This document shows positions 16,012 to 25,663 of a stretch of 64,000 bases of DNA, in pieces; the first letter of the stretch is position 1, and every line of letters starts with the position of its first letter. The DNA comes from Arthrobacter sp. OAP107. Its GTDB lineage: Bacteria > Actinomycetota > Actinomycetes > Actinomycetales > Micrococcaceae. The notes under the pieces are model-generated. The model was not told the origin of the DNA. It worked only from the letters and a program-made list of their open reading frames with translations, and did not search any database. The stretch covers positions 2,418,001-2,482,000 of the forward strand of contig NZ_JBEPOK010000001.1 of NCBI RefSeq assembly GCF_040546765.1, in the 5' to 3' direction. A program made the position numbers and the translations under genes.

Positions 16012-18729
16012 TCATTTCCGCGCCTTGGTCCGTGCGGTGGCCGTCGCTGTCCAAGGGTCCTCGGGCCAAGGGTGCTTCGGGTAGCGGCCGCGCATCTCGG
16101 CGCGCACCTGCGCATAAGGTCCGGACCAGAACGAGGCGAGGTCGTCCGTGACAGCCAACGGCCGCCGGGCCGGGGACAGCAGATGGAACTGCACCGCCAC
16201 CCTTCCGCCGGCCAGCAGAGGCGTCCGGTCCAAGCCAAAGCATTCCTGGAGTTTGACGGCTACTACCGGCCTGCCGGCGTCGTCCCCCGCGTCCGGATAG
16301 TCAATCCGTACGCGGGAGCCGCTGGGCACCTCAAGGAATTCCGGCGCGAGCTCGCCCAGCCTGGCGGCTTCGGGCCACGGCAGCAGCCGCCGCAGCGGGT
16401 CCGTGAGGTCAATGCCGGAGGTTCCGGCACCTCCGGCCAGCGCTTCCAGCTCCGGCCCCAGCCAGTCGTCGAGCCGGGCCAGCAGCGCCTGTTCGGACAT
16501 GTCCGGCCAGGGATCGCCAAGTTCCCGGTGCAGCAGGGCGAGTCGACGGCGCAGCGCCTCTGCCGCCGTCGACCATCCGATGGCTCCCAGCCCCTGCTCC
16601 GCCAAAGCCCGGGCGACGGCGGCGCGGCCGTCACCTGCCGACGCCCGGACCGGCGTGGAGGAGAGCTGGATGGCGCCCAGCCGCCGCTCCCGGCGGGCCG
16701 TAACCCGGCCCTGGCTGAACGTTGCCTCCACCGAGTCGAGCAGCAGGTGCGCCGCGGCGGCCTCGGCTGTCTCCGCCGTCAGCGGTGCGGCGCAACGGAT
16801 CACCGCGCCGGTCCCGGCGGTGTGCCGTCCTTCTGCCCGCGCTACCTCGGCTACGGCCAGCCATTCGTGCCCGGCGAGCGGGCTGCCGGTGGGAAGGCCA
16901 GCCCGCGTACCGGAGGTCAGCAGGTAGCGCTCCGGCCCGTCCCCGGGGACCCGGCGGGCCACCCGGTCCGGGAACGCCAGGGCCACCACCAGGCCGATCT
17001 GTTCGGCGGTTGCCGCCGGCACGTCGAGTACCGGAACCTCCACCGAGGGAAGCCCGACGCCGGGCGGCGACTGGCGTGCCAGGGCGTCCAGGCGACGTGC
17101 CTCCTCGGTCCAGCGCCTGGAAGCAGGATCCTTGCCGGACCGGAGAACGGACACCAACCGCGGCAGGTCGGCGCCCGCGGCACGCTGGTCCCCTGCGACG
17201 GCGGCAACAACCTCTGCTGCCAGCCTGTGCCCCAGCAGCGCTGACCCGACGAGCAGGGCACGTCCGAGGCGTGGATCGGCAGGAATACGTGCCAGGGCTT
17301 TGCCCAAGTCCGTGGCCAGGCCGTCCTCCCCCACCGCGCCGAGCTCGCGCAGCACCTCTTCGGCATCGGCCATGGCTGCCTGCGGCGGGGCGTCAGGCAG
17401 GGCCAGCCCGCGGCCGCCCGGTGAACCCCAGCACGCGAGGACCAGGGCAGCGCCCGTCAGATCGGACACGGCGATCTCGGGTGTCTGGTGTGCAGGTGAG
17501 GCCCCGAGGGTCTTCTGGTCGTAGCAGCGGACCACCTTCCCCGGCCCCTGCCGCGCAGCGCGTCCGGCGCGCTGTTCCGCGGAGGCCCGCGAGCAGGAGA
17601 CGGTGACCAGGCCGGTCATGCCGCGGCCGGCGTCGCGGCGCGGTTCGCGGGACAGCCCCGCGTCGACCACCAGCCGGACACCGGGCACGGTCAGGCATGA
17701 TTCGGCGAGCCCGGTGGACACGATGATCCTGGCCAGTTCCCCGGGCTTGCGGCCGGAAACAGCGCGGTCTTGGGCTGCCGGGCTAACCTGGCCGTGAAGT
17801 TCCAGGATTTCGACGCCGGGACCCACCCGGGTGCGCAGCCGGCCGGCCACATGGGACACCTCCGCGGCGCCCGGCAGGAACACCAGGGCGTCGGTGCCGG
17901 GATCTGCGGCAAGGACTGCCGCGTAGGACGCGGCGGCAGTGTCCGCCACGTGGTCGAGGAAGCCGCGGGTCACGCCACGGGCGTCGATCCGCGGTACCGG
18001 CGCGGGTGCCCATGCCGTTTGGAGCGGGTGAAGGGCGGAAGGGCAATCGACGACGGGAGCCGGCCCGCCGCCGTCGGCCTCGCTGTGCTCCCCGTCTGGG
18101 TCCGCCCCGGAGCCGGGGTCGCCACCGAGCAGCGCCGCGAACCGCGGTGCGTCCAGGGTTGCGGACATTGCGACGAGCGTGAGGTCGCCGCGCAGCTGGC
18201 GCACCTCCGCAAGCATGCCCAGCAGCAGGTCGGTTTCCAGGCCGCGTTCGTGCACCTCATCGAGAATGACGGCGGCGGTGCCTTCGAGGCCGGGATCGGC
18301 CAGCAGGCGGCGCAGCAGGATGCCCGGCGTCACGAACTCGATCAGCGTGGCGGAGCCGGCCTGTCGTTCGCCGCGCACAGTGTAGCCCGCCCGGTCCCCC
18401 AGCTTCGTCCCGTCCAGGGCCGCCAGCCGCCGGGCGGCGGAGCGGACGGCGACCCGGCGCGGCTGGGTCACGACGATGCGCGGCCTGCCGCCGTTTGCGG
18501 CAGCCTGTGCAAGGTTGGCAACCAATGGGGGGACCAAGGTTGTTTTTCCGGTGCCCGGCGGGGCCTGGACCACCGCGGTTCCGCCTGCGCCCTGCCTTGC
18601 CAGCACACTGGCCAACTCCGCCAGCGACTCCGCAAAAACCAGGCCGGAGCCGATGGCCTGGAGGTCGAACGGCGCGGATTGGCCCAAGGCATCGAGTAGG
18701 TCGTCTTGCGGGAGGGGGGCGGAAGTCAC
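16012..18729 (-). CDS. hrpB: ATP-dependent DExH RNA helicase HrpB
   Basis: A 905-residue DExH helicase of the HrpB family. Motif I is PPGTGKTT (about residues 57-64), motif II is DEVH in ILDEVHERGLETD, motif III is MSATLDAPRF and motif VI is QRAGRAARQGPG. The family-specific C-terminal half ends with a basic tail containing PKHPWPEDPW, a signature of HrpB. The enzyme unwinds nucleic acid using ATP; its physiological target in actinobacteria is unknown. Length is slightly above the usual 800-850 residues because of an acidic insert after MSATL. It is monocistronic and converges on the GT4 gene. Confidence 0.93.
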   Translation of the reverse strand: MTSAPLPQDDLLDALGQSAPFDLQAIGSGLVFAESLAELASVLARQGAGGTAVVQAPPGTGKTTLVPPLVANLAQAAANGGRPRIVVTQPRRVAVRSAARRLAALDGTKLGDRAGYTVRGERQAGSATLIEFVTPGILLRRLLADPGLEGTAAVILDEVHERGLETDLLLGMLAEVRQLRGDLTLVAMSATLDAPRFAALLGGDPGSGADPDGEHSEADGGGPAPVVDCPSALHPLQTAWAPAPVPRIDARGVTRGFLDHVADTAAASYAAVLAADPGTDALVFLPGAAEVSHVAGRLRTRVGPGVEILELHGQVSPAAQDRAVSGRKPGELARIIVSTGLAESCLTVPGVRLVVDAGLSREPRRDAGRGMTGLVTVSCSRASAEQRAGRAARQGPGKVVRCYDQKTLGASPAHQTPEIAVSDLTGAALVLACWGSPGGRGLALPDAPPQAAMADAEEVLRELGAVGEDGLATDLGKALARIPADPRLGRALLVGSALLGHRLAAEVVAAVAGDQRAAGADLPRLVSVLRSGKDPASRRWTEEARRLDALARQSPPGVGLPSVEVPVLDVPAATAEQIGLVVALAFPDRVARRVPGDGPERYLLTSGTRAGLPTGSPLAGHEWLAVAEVARAEGRHTAGTGAVIRCAAPLTAETAEAAAAHLLLDSVEATFSQGRVTARRERRLGAIQLSSTPVRASAGDGRAAVARALAEQGLGAIGWSTAAEALRRRLALLHRELGDPWPDMSEQALLARLDDWLGPELEALAGGAGTSGIDLTDPLRRLLPWPEAARLGELAPEFLEVPSGSRVRIDYPDAGDDAGRPVVAVKLQECFGLDRTPLLAGGRVAVQFHLLSPARRPLAVTDDLASFWSGPYAQVRAEMRGRYPKHPWPEDPWTATATARTKARK

Positions 18730-18781
18730 CCTTCCATTGTGCCGGTGACAGCGAGGGGACTTGATACGGGCAGGTGTATTA

Positions 18782-20479
18782 CTAGGCAGCTATGGAGGAC
18801 CAATAGGGCCATGGATCCGCGGGCAGCGGTGGGTCAACGCCGTCGATATCCATCGGGTGCTCAACATCGTCAAGATCGTCGGGAGGGTCCGATACGTCCC
18901 GCCAGTTCGATGGCATGGGCCAGACTTCGCTGATTGGCGCTTGGCGCCAGTCTTGGCCGGGCGGTGGTTCTGGCCAGGTGGGTGGTTCCCAGTCCTGGTG
19001 CTCGGCGGGGTAGGACCGTCCCTTGGGTGAGATCCAGCCCGGTGGGGTGTCGCGGGTGGCGCCGACTGGTTGCCACGCTGTGGTGTGTTTGAGCCTGTGG
19101 TGTTTGGGGCAGGGCTGGCCGAGGTTGGCGGCCCCGGTGCCGCCGCCGTCGGCCCAGGCGAGGATGTGGTCGGCGTCGTTGTCCAGGGAGTGGTTGTTGC
19201 AGTTGGGGAATGTGCATTTGGCGTCGCGGAGCCGCAGCCATTGGCGCATTGGTTTGGTTAGCCGGTAGCTGGTGCGGCCGATCTCCAGGGGTGCTCCGTC
19301 GCGCGGGTCGGTGAGGACCCGGAGGAATGAGGTTGCGCCGTCGGCGACGAGCCGCCGGGCCATGGACGGCGGGATCGGACCGTGCCCGTCGAGAGTGGCC
19401 GGTTCCCCGGAGAGGCCGAGCAGCGAAAACACCGGCACGGTGACCAGGACCTGCGCCGCCGGTGACGGCACACCACCGGGCAAAACGGAACCAGCCGATA
19501 CCGATTCCGCAGACCCGGCCGACTCGGATCCCGTGGACGGGGAAGCCGCGGGCGGGAGATCTGTGGAAAGCGATCCACCTGCCGGCACAGACCCTCGGGG
19601 CCCGGCCAGCTCCGACCCTGTGGCCGGGTCGTCAGCCGGGCTGCCCACTTCCGGGGCTGGGCCGAGCAGCCATGCGGCGGCGGCGTCGACGCGGAGCTGG
19701 GTCAGGGTGCGGGTTTCGGCTGGGCCCTGCAGGGCACGGGCGGCGGTGGTGGTGCGGTTCCAGATCCCGGCGGCCTGGTCCGCGGGCAGATACGCGGAGA
19801 GCCAGGCCATGCCGTCCCGGTCCGGGGCATACTCCAGCCGCCGGTCCTGCACACACTTGTGGTGGCGTTTTTCGATGCTGACCGGATGATGCCGTTCCCG
19901 CCAATACCGGGCCTTGGCCCGGAACCTCGCCGGCGTCAGTTCCCCCGCCGGGCAACCCCGCGCGTACCCGGGTGCGTCCGGGTCCAGGAAGTGCGCCTCA
20001 AACGCTGCCGCCGCTTCCGGTCCCAGCCCCTCGGTTTCGTCGCACATGATCCGCCCGTGCTGCCATGAGAGCGTTCCCGCCCCGAGCGCGGCCAGTGCCA
20101 ACGGCAGATCCCGGGTGAGTTTGGCGGATTCGACCAGCAACCGTCCCGCCGATCCTTCGCTGACGGTCAGCGCGCACGCCACCTCAGCAGTCAGTGACAT
20201 CTGCCGGACGGTGCGGTCCTGCCCGGACGCGCCCGGCGGAGTCATGGCCTCCTCCGCCGCGGCGAACCCGGCGGCGAGGTGCACCTTCACCGCCGCCAGG
20301 CGGGCCTCCATCGCAGTCACACCGGCCAGACCCTCCAGGCACGCATCCGCCAGATCCCCCAAAGGATCCACCGCACCAGGCAGCGGACCCGGACCAGCCA
20401 CCCGTTCCAGCCCAGCAGCCAGCGAAAGAGCAGAGGCACCGATGGCCTCCAACGTCTCCGCAACTACTGCGCTATCCAT
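18782..20479 (-). CDS. DUF222 / HNH endonuclease-like protein (REP13E12 family)
   Basis: A 565-residue protein with an N-terminal helical DUF222 domain (about residues 1-300), a variable Ala/Ser/Pro-rich spacer and a C-terminal HNH nuclease domain: paired Cys in CTFPNC, NDADHILAWADGG, then CPKHHRLKH. Such genes are present in many copies in Arthrobacter-like genomes and as the REP13E12 repeats of mycobacteria. Their function is unknown, and some serve as phage attachment sites. I chose the ATG at 20479 (MDSAVVAET). The frame continues to 20632, but that extension would translate through the 50-bp palindrome. No strong ribosome binding site is visible. Confidence 0.88.
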   Translation of the reverse strand: MDSAVVAETLEAIGASALSLAAGLERVAGPGPLPGAVDPLGDLADACLEGLAGVTAMEARLAAVKVHLAAGFAAAEEAMTPPGASGQDRTVRQMSLTAEVACALTVSEGSAGRLLVESAKLTRDLPLALAALGAGTLSWQHGRIMCDETEGLGPEAAAAFEAHFLDPDAPGYARGCPAGELTPARFRAKARYWRERHHPVSIEKRHHKCVQDRRLEYAPDRDGMAWLSAYLPADQAAGIWNRTTTAARALQGPAETRTLTQLRVDAAAAWLLGPAPEVGSPADDPATGSELAGPRGSVPAGGSLSTDLPPAASPSTGSESAGSAESVSAGSVLPGGVPSPAAQVLVTVPVFSLLGLSGEPATLDGHGPIPPSMARRLVADGATSFLRVLTDPRDGAPLEIGRTSYRLTKPMRQWLRLRDAKCTFPNCNNHSLDNDADHILAWADGGGTGAANLGQPCPKHHRLKHTTAWQPVGATRDTPPGWISPKGRSYPAEHQDWEPPTWPEPPPGQDWRQAPISEVWPMPSNWRDVSDPPDDLDDVEHPMDIDGVDPPLPADPWPYWSSIAA

Positions 20480-20571
20480 ATTCACAGCATGACAGGGGGC
20501 TACGACAATATAAGGGCGGAAAGCACACCCCCTGCGGACCGGACCGAAAAAATCTTTTTGAATGAAAACCG

Positions 20572-20621
20572 GGTAGCAGATCAGGGCGTTCCCAGCGCTG
20601 GGAACGCCCTGATCTGCTACC
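20572..20621. repeat. Perfect 50-bp palindrome (candidate bidirectional terminator)
   Basis: Every base of 20572-20596 pairs with 20597-20621, leaving no spacer. A sign of this is that both strands translate across it to the same VPSAGNALICY string. On the minus strand the stem is followed by a TTTT run and then AT-rich sequence, so it could terminate the LamG-like gene that ends at 20717. The DUF222 gene starts about 90 bp further on. It is much longer than a normal intrinsic terminator stem. Confidence 0.9.
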
Positions 20622-20716
20622 GACTTGGGCACTCAAGTGAACGAAGGCCCACACCGGGACCTGCACGGCCTGGGAAAGCAGACCGTGCAGGAGCTTTGGC
20701 CCCGCAGACAGCCGAA

Positions 20717-21447
20717 CTACCGCCGCACCACGACGTCGTCGATGTAGGTGTCGCCCATCTGGCGTGGGTGCTCGGCGCCGAACTGAACCTTGCTCAGGCT
20801 TGTGCCGCCAAGGGCGACCCTGTTGTTGGCGAACACCCGGGCGCCGTCGAGCCAAATCTCAATCGAGGACTTGTCGCCATTGGCCCTGACCTGCATCTGC
20901 ACATGGTGCCAGGTGTTCAGGGTCATGTTCCGGGCCAGGAGCCTGGTGTACGAGAACGTCCCGTTGGGGTTCGTGGTCCGCAGCCAGGGCATGCCCGTGA
21001 CGTTGTCACGGAAGACGTCGGCAATGCGGGTGCCGCCTGAGAAGAACCGCAAGTAGGGCACGTTGTTTCCCCGGAGCCCGCCGGAAACGATGTTGACCCA
21101 GGCGTCGGCGCTTGCCCGCTTAGTGCCGGCCTCCAGGCCGTATCCCATATTGGCCACTGACCCGACGGTATCGGTGGCCCGCAGCCGGACCGAGCAGGTG
21201 CCGGTGTGGGCCCTGGGGCTCGCAACGGCCACCGTTGCGTTGCCCGACCGCGTGGCCACGAACGGGGCGATGGTGTTGCCCTCGAAGGTTGTGGCGGTCA
21301 GTACCTTGCCCCCAGGGTTGGTCACAGGGACGGCCGTTCCGGGACGGCAGGTGGCCGCAGCGCGGCAGGTGATGAACCGAAAACCAGGCTACCCGACAGC
21401 AGCAGCCCAAGGCTCCCGATCGTGCTGAGTTTCCGTAGCGCGCCCAT
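20717..21447 (-). pseudogene. Secreted LamG/concanavalin-like protein, frameshifted after the signal peptide
   Basis: The gene is split over two frames. Frame one starts with ATG at 21447 after a GAGGA ribosome site and encodes 41 residues with a clear signal peptide (basic MGALRKL, then a hydrophobic core and SGSLVFGSSPAA), ending at a TGA (21324-21322). Frame two is open from about 21396 and holds a roughly 200-residue beta-sandwich resembling LamG/jellyroll domains: FEGNTIAPF, a central NTWHHVQMQVRANG strand and a final GDTYIDDVVVRR. One indel between about 21325 and 21396 would rejoin them. Either the gene is inactivated or this is a sequencing error. An independent start at the GTG of 21325 would yield an unsecreted protein. 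Confidence 0.7.
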
Positions 21448-21616
21448 GGCATGTCCTCACTGTTGATCGGTTTAGTCTCCGCAGCCATACAGCTTGCACC
21501 CCGGGCATATGCTCGGCTCCGCAAGTTGGGAAAACCTCGGGGAACCCTAGGAAGCGCATAATGGCATCAGTCACAGGCAAAAATCACGACGGCGGCATGG
21601 GACTAAGGAGGTCCGG

Positions 21617-22240
21617 ATGCTGAGGCTTCCCCGCATCACAGTTGAGGTTCCGGTGCTTGGCATCGGGACCAAACCGGCGGACTACGAACAGCTCGCCGTC
21701 TACGCGGACGGGCTCCGCAGCCCGCAGGGCCTGCACATGACTCTGCTCCACATCGGCGTCCTGGAGGACTTCGCGGCCGACGTTGCCGACTGGACCAAGG
21801 GCGCCACGGATCCCGCCGAGGCTACCGTCATGACGGCTGACTGGCTGCGCGCCCTGCCCGTGCTGGAGGGCTTCTCCGGAACGGCGGAGCGGCTGGTCCT
21901 GCTGGGCGGCGGCCGGGTGTCCGGCCTTGAGGTGGACGTGCCCCAGAGCGTCCGGGACTTCCAGGTCTCGCTCGTTCAGGCACTCCGTGAGCTGCTGGAT
22001 GACCTGCTGGTGGACAACCCCGACGACTTCATCCTCAGCTCCCGTGCCCTGGGCTACAGGTATCCGCGGTGGCGCCCCCACGTTGCCGTCGGCAAGCCGA
22101 AGTTACAGGACCGCCCGGGCGGACACCGGCCACGGGAAAGCAGCGGCTCCTGGGAGATACGTCCGCTCACGGTGGAGTTCGGACCGTCCCAGATCAGGAA
22201 CCGGCAGCTGCTGCCGGGCTCCGGCGGCGGCCGGCCTTAG
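21617..22240 (+). CDS. 2H phosphoesterase-like protein (LigT/2'-5' RNA ligase-like)
   Basis: A 207-residue protein with two His-containing motifs spaced as in the 2H phosphoesterase fold: His40-x-Thr42 in LHMTLLHIG and His155-x-Ala157 in RPHVAVGK. The second motif would normally be HxT or HxS, so activity is uncertain. The family includes RNA ligases/cyclic phosphodiesterases and many proteins without known substrate. The ATG is preceded by AAGGAGG at 21606-21612, a strong ribosome site. It converges on the gamma-glutamyltransferase gene. Confidence 0.65.
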   Translation: MLRLPRITVEVPVLGIGTKPADYEQLAVYADGLRSPQGLHMTLLHIGVLEDFAADVADWTKGATDPAEATVMTADWLRALPVLEGFSGTAERLVLLGGGRVSGLEVDVPQSVRDFQVSLVQALRELLDDLLVDNPDDFILSSRALGYRYPRWRPHVAVGKPKLQDRPGGHRPRESSGSWEIRPLTVEFGPSQIRNRQLLPGSGGGRP

Positions 22241-22276
22241 CAGAAGCACGACAGCAGAAGCACGACGCGCCGGGTC

Positions 22277-24103
22277 TTACCGGGCGGGTTGGACCACCAT
22301 GGCGGAGCCTCCCCCGCGTCTGACCGGTTCAGCCGCGGCGACCAGGCGCCCGCCTGACTTGAACTCGATGGCGGTGGCCGCACCGATCTCCGCTGCCGAG
22401 GTGAACGCGTCGCCGGACGGTGTGAACTCATGGCCGAACGGCGCCAGCTTGCTCTCGTACGCTGCGATGAATCCGGGCTCGGCCGTGACCTTGGCCGAGT
22501 TGCGCTGCGCCGCCCGTGGAGCCGCGATGGCCTCGGAGATGTTCATCCCCAGGTCCACCCGGTTCAGGAGGGTCTGCAGGACGGTGGTGATAATCGTCGA
22601 ACCGCCGGGCGAGCCGAGGGCGAGGAACGGGTCGCCGTCCTCGAGGATGATCGTCGGCGACATCGAGGACCGCGGGCGCTTGCCGGGATCGATCCGGTTC
22701 GGATCCTTCGGGTCATACACGGTGGAGAAGTCGGTGAGCTCGTTGTTCAGCAGGAAGCCGCGGCCGGGGACCACAATGCCCGACCCGCCGGTCTGCTCGA
22801 TAGTGAGCGTGTACTCGACGACGTTGCCCCATTTGTCGGCGACCGTCAGGTTGGTGGTGGAGATGTTCTCGGTGTCCTTCTCGCTGGCGGGGGTCGCCGC
22901 GGCGGCCGGGCACGCGCCGTCGTAATTTGTTACGTTACCCGGCGCGACGGGCTTCACGGCCGCAAGCTTCGGGTTGATCTCGCACGAGCGTTCCTTGCCG
23001 AACAGCGGGTCCGTGAGTGCGTCCGTGGGAACCTCGACGAAGGCGGGGTCGCCCACGTACTTGCCGCGGTCCGCAAAGGCGAGGGCGCTGGCTTCGAGGT
23101 AGTGGTGCAGCGCGCTGGGCGTGGACATCCCTGAAAGGTCGGACGGCTCAAGGATGTTCAGCGCCTCGCCCACGGTGGTGCCGCCGCTGCTCGATGGAGC
23201 CATGCCGTAGACGTCCAGGCCGCGGTATTCCACGTGGGTGGGCGGCTGGTTCAGGGCGCGGTACCTGGCCAGGTCCGCCGTCGTCATGTGGCCGGCCGGG
23301 ATGGGCAGCTTGGTGGTCTTGGTCTTCGGCGGGGCCTGGACCGTTGCCGCGATCTCTTTGGCGAGCGCGCCGTGATAGAAGCCGCGGGTGCCCTTGTCTG
23401 CCAACAGCCGGTAGGTTGCCGCGAGGTCCGGGTTTTTGAAGATGCTGCCGACGGCGGGTGCGTCACCGCCGGGGAGGAAGAGCTTGCTGGTGGGGGTGAA
23501 CGCCTCGAAGCGCAGCTTGTTGTCCAGGGTCTGCTGGCGGAAGGTGTCGTCCACCACGAAGCCGCGGTCGGCCACTTTGATGGCGGGTTCGAGGACGTCA
23601 TCAAGGTCCTTGGTTCCCCACCGGTCCAGCGCGCGCTCCCACGTTGCCGGCGTGCCGGGCACGCCCACCGAGACGCCGCTGGTAACGAGCTCGGGAGTGA
23701 AGTTGTAGGGCTTGCCGGTCTTGGGGTCGATGAAGGCGTCATGCGGCATGGCGGCCGGCGCTGTCTCACGGCCGTCGATGGTGCTCACATGGCCGGTGTG
23801 TGAGCTGTAGAAGAGGAAGTACCCGCCGCCGCCCACGCCTGCGCTGTAGGGCTCGGTCACGCCGAGGGTGGCCGCAGCTGCGACGGCGGCGTCCGCCGCG
23901 TTCCCGCCCCTGCGGAGGATCTCGATGGCCGCGGCGGATGCCTCGGGGTCCACGGTGCTCACTGCGCCGCCGTAGCCGGTGGCGGTGGCCGTCTTTTCGG
24001 TCACCCGCTCGTCAGCAAACGCGGGGCTGACGACGGCCCCTGCCGTCACGCTCATTGCCAGTGCCGTGGTGACGGCTGCTACTCGGCTTCTCAGGTATGG
24101 CAT
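22277..24103 (-). CDS. ggt: Gamma-glutamyltransferase, secreted
   Basis: A 608-residue Ntn-hydrolase that cleaves or transfers gamma-glutamyl groups, for example from glutathione. It begins with a Sec-type signal peptide ending near AFA/DE (residue 30). The large-subunit pattern is intact (LRRGGNAADAAVAAAATLGVTEPYSAGVGGG). The autoprocessing site that frees the small subunit is in STTNLTVAD near residue 416, where the more common TTHxS reads TTNLT. Downstream are RPRSSMSPTI and GSPGGSTIITTVLQ, typical of the substrate site. It is a single gene with an ATG start and is probably exported or cell-wall associated. Confidence 0.93.
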   Translation of the reverse strand: MPYLRSRVAAVTTALAMSVTAGAVVSPAFADERVTEKTATATGYGGAVSTVDPEASAAAIEILRRGGNAADAAVAAAATLGVTEPYSAGVGGGGYFLFYSSHTGHVSTIDGRETAPAAMPHDAFIDPKTGKPYNFTPELVTSGVSVGVPGTPATWERALDRWGTKDLDDVLEPAIKVADRGFVVDDTFRQQTLDNKLRFEAFTPTSKLFLPGGDAPAVGSIFKNPDLAATYRLLADKGTRGFYHGALAKEIAATVQAPPKTKTTKLPIPAGHMTTADLARYRALNQPPTHVEYRGLDVYGMAPSSSGGTTVGEALNILEPSDLSGMSTPSALHHYLEASALAFADRGKYVGDPAFVEVPTDALTDPLFGKERSCEINPKLAAVKPVAPGNVTNYDGACPAAAATPASEKDTENISTTNLTVADKWGNVVEYTLTIEQTGGSGIVVPGRGFLLNNELTDFSTVYDPKDPNRIDPGKRPRSSMSPTIILEDGDPFLALGSPGGSTIITTVLQTLLNRVDLGMNISEAIAAPRAAQRNSAKVTAEPGFIAAYESKLAPFGHEFTPSGDAFTSAAEIGAATAIEFKSGGRLVAAAEPVRRGGGSAMVVQPAR

Positions 24104-24227
24104 GGTCGCTCCCGGGTGTGAGTATTGCGGGTTGACGGTACTGTCACGCTACTCCGCGGCGGAAGGACACTCAACGGCGAAAACATTCACCGGCCCGGAG
24201 TTTCAGCCCTGCCCTTGTAGGGCCCGG

Positions 24228-25505
24228 TCACCGGCTGTGTGCTTCGTCAGCGGCGGCGCGCTGCCGGCGGCTTGCATACAGGAACGGTACGGCGAGCAGT
24301 TGGATCACGCCGCTGAACGCCAGCGACGCTGAGTAGCCGTACACGTCGGCTGCCCGGCCGAGAACCGGCTGCACTACCACGCCGCCGCTGGAGCCCATGA
24401 GGGAGGCGAAGCTGAGCACCGTGGCCCGCTGCCTGGAGTCAATCATGTCGTTGAGATAGGCCTGCCCCACCGGAATCCCCACCTCGGCCACCAGCGCCCA
24501 CACAGCCAGCAGCACCAGGGCCACCCAGAACGCGCGCGTGAATCCGAGCGCCACCAGGATCAGTGCGCTGACTGCCCCGCTGAGGATCAGCACCGTGGTG
24601 CGTTTGCGGACCAGGCGCCGAAAGCGGGGTGCCAGCCAGCCGCCCAGGACCTCCGCCGCCGCCACGATGGCTGCCGCCAGGCCCGCGATGGCGTATGCGC
24701 CGCGGTCGCCGAACAGCTCAAGCAGGAACGGCTGCAGGGCATAGAAGACATAAATCCCGACGCCTGCAGTGAATGGCGCGGCCAGCATCACATAGCGCAC
24801 AGGCGGATTTTTCAGGCCGTTCTCGATGGAGGCAGACAGAACGGCGCGCGTCGCCTGAAGGGGCCGCGCCGAGCGTTCGGGGGTGAAGCCGACGTCGTGC
24901 ATGAGCCAGAGGGCCACTCCGAACATGGCCAGCAGCACGCCAACCCGGAGCAGGAATGGCACGCCGAGGTTGGTGGCCTGGGCGATCACGCCGCCTGCGA
25001 CTGATCCGATGAGCATGGCGGTGCCGGAGACCATCTGGCCGCGCCCGAGCACCGTCTCCAGCGCGCCGTCGTAGCCGGAAAAATGCAGTGCATCCACGAG
25101 CCATGCCTCCACGGCGCCGGAGAAGAACGTGAAGCCCAGGCCGAGCAGTACTGACACGAGTGCCCACGCCCAGAATGGCGCTGAAAGCTGCCACAGCAGG
25201 TAATAGAGGAGTGTCGAGATGGACAGCGTGGCGGTGCCGAGCAGGAAGGACACCCGGCGCCCCCAGCCGTCAGCCACCACGCCGGTGGGTACCTCGAAAA
25301 TGACCATCCCGGCGGTGAAGAACGCGTTGGCGGCAAAGGCTTCAAGGTTGCTGAGCCCGGCATCGAGCAGGAAGAGCGTGTTGATGCCCCAAATGAAGGA
25401 GGCTGCAAGGGTATTGCCCAGTGTCAGCGTCAGGTAGATGCGCTGCACCTTGCGGGCCGCCGGATTCATCGCCTCGTTGTCCGTCCCGGCGCGAAGTTGG
25501 GGCAC
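24228..25505 (-). CDS. Major facilitator superfamily transporter
   Basis: A 425-residue membrane protein with about 12 hydrophobic helices. The loop 2-3 MFS signature appears as GVVADGWGRRVS, and EVPTGVVAD is typical of the group of small MFS exporters. The substrate is unknown. Two starts are possible: GTG at 25505 and ATG at 25469 (MNPAARKVQ), the latter with GAGG close by. It is transcribed away from the second debranching-enzyme gene, with about 160 bp between them. Confidence 0.85.
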   Translation of the reverse strand: MPQLRAGTDNEAMNPAARKVQRIYLTLTLGNTLAASFIWGINTLFLLDAGLSNLEAFAANAFFTAGMVIFEVPTGVVADGWGRRVSFLLGTATLSISTLLYYLLWQLSAPFWAWALVSVLLGLGFTFFSGAVEAWLVDALHFSGYDGALETVLGRGQMVSGTAMLIGSVAGGVIAQATNLGVPFLLRVGVLLAMFGVALWLMHDVGFTPERSARPLQATRAVLSASIENGLKNPPVRYVMLAAPFTAGVGIYVFYALQPFLLELFGDRGAYAIAGLAAAIVAAAEVLGGWLAPRFRRLVRKRTTVLILSGAVSALILVALGFTRAFWVALVLLAVWALVAEVGIPVGQAYLNDMIDSRQRATVLSFASLMGSSGGVVVQPVLGRAADVYGYSASLAFSGVIQLLAVPFLYASRRQRAAADEAHSR

Positions 25506-25663
25506 GAATCCATTCTCGCCGTCTTCACCGAAGGCCGCCAGAGACCCTTTTATCGGGGCGCGTTCGAGCGTAGCGTCATGCCCAACGGAGTAGGCGGTGA
25601 AGGGCAGTGCGGCTCCGGTCCGCGCAGCGCCGTCTCCCTCCTGAGCCGTCGAAGGAGGCGGAA

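Noticed and set aside
20279..21040. 253-codon plus-strand frame across the palindrome
   Set aside because: It runs antisense to the DUF222 leader and the LamG-like gene and reads the palindrome; no recognisable domain.
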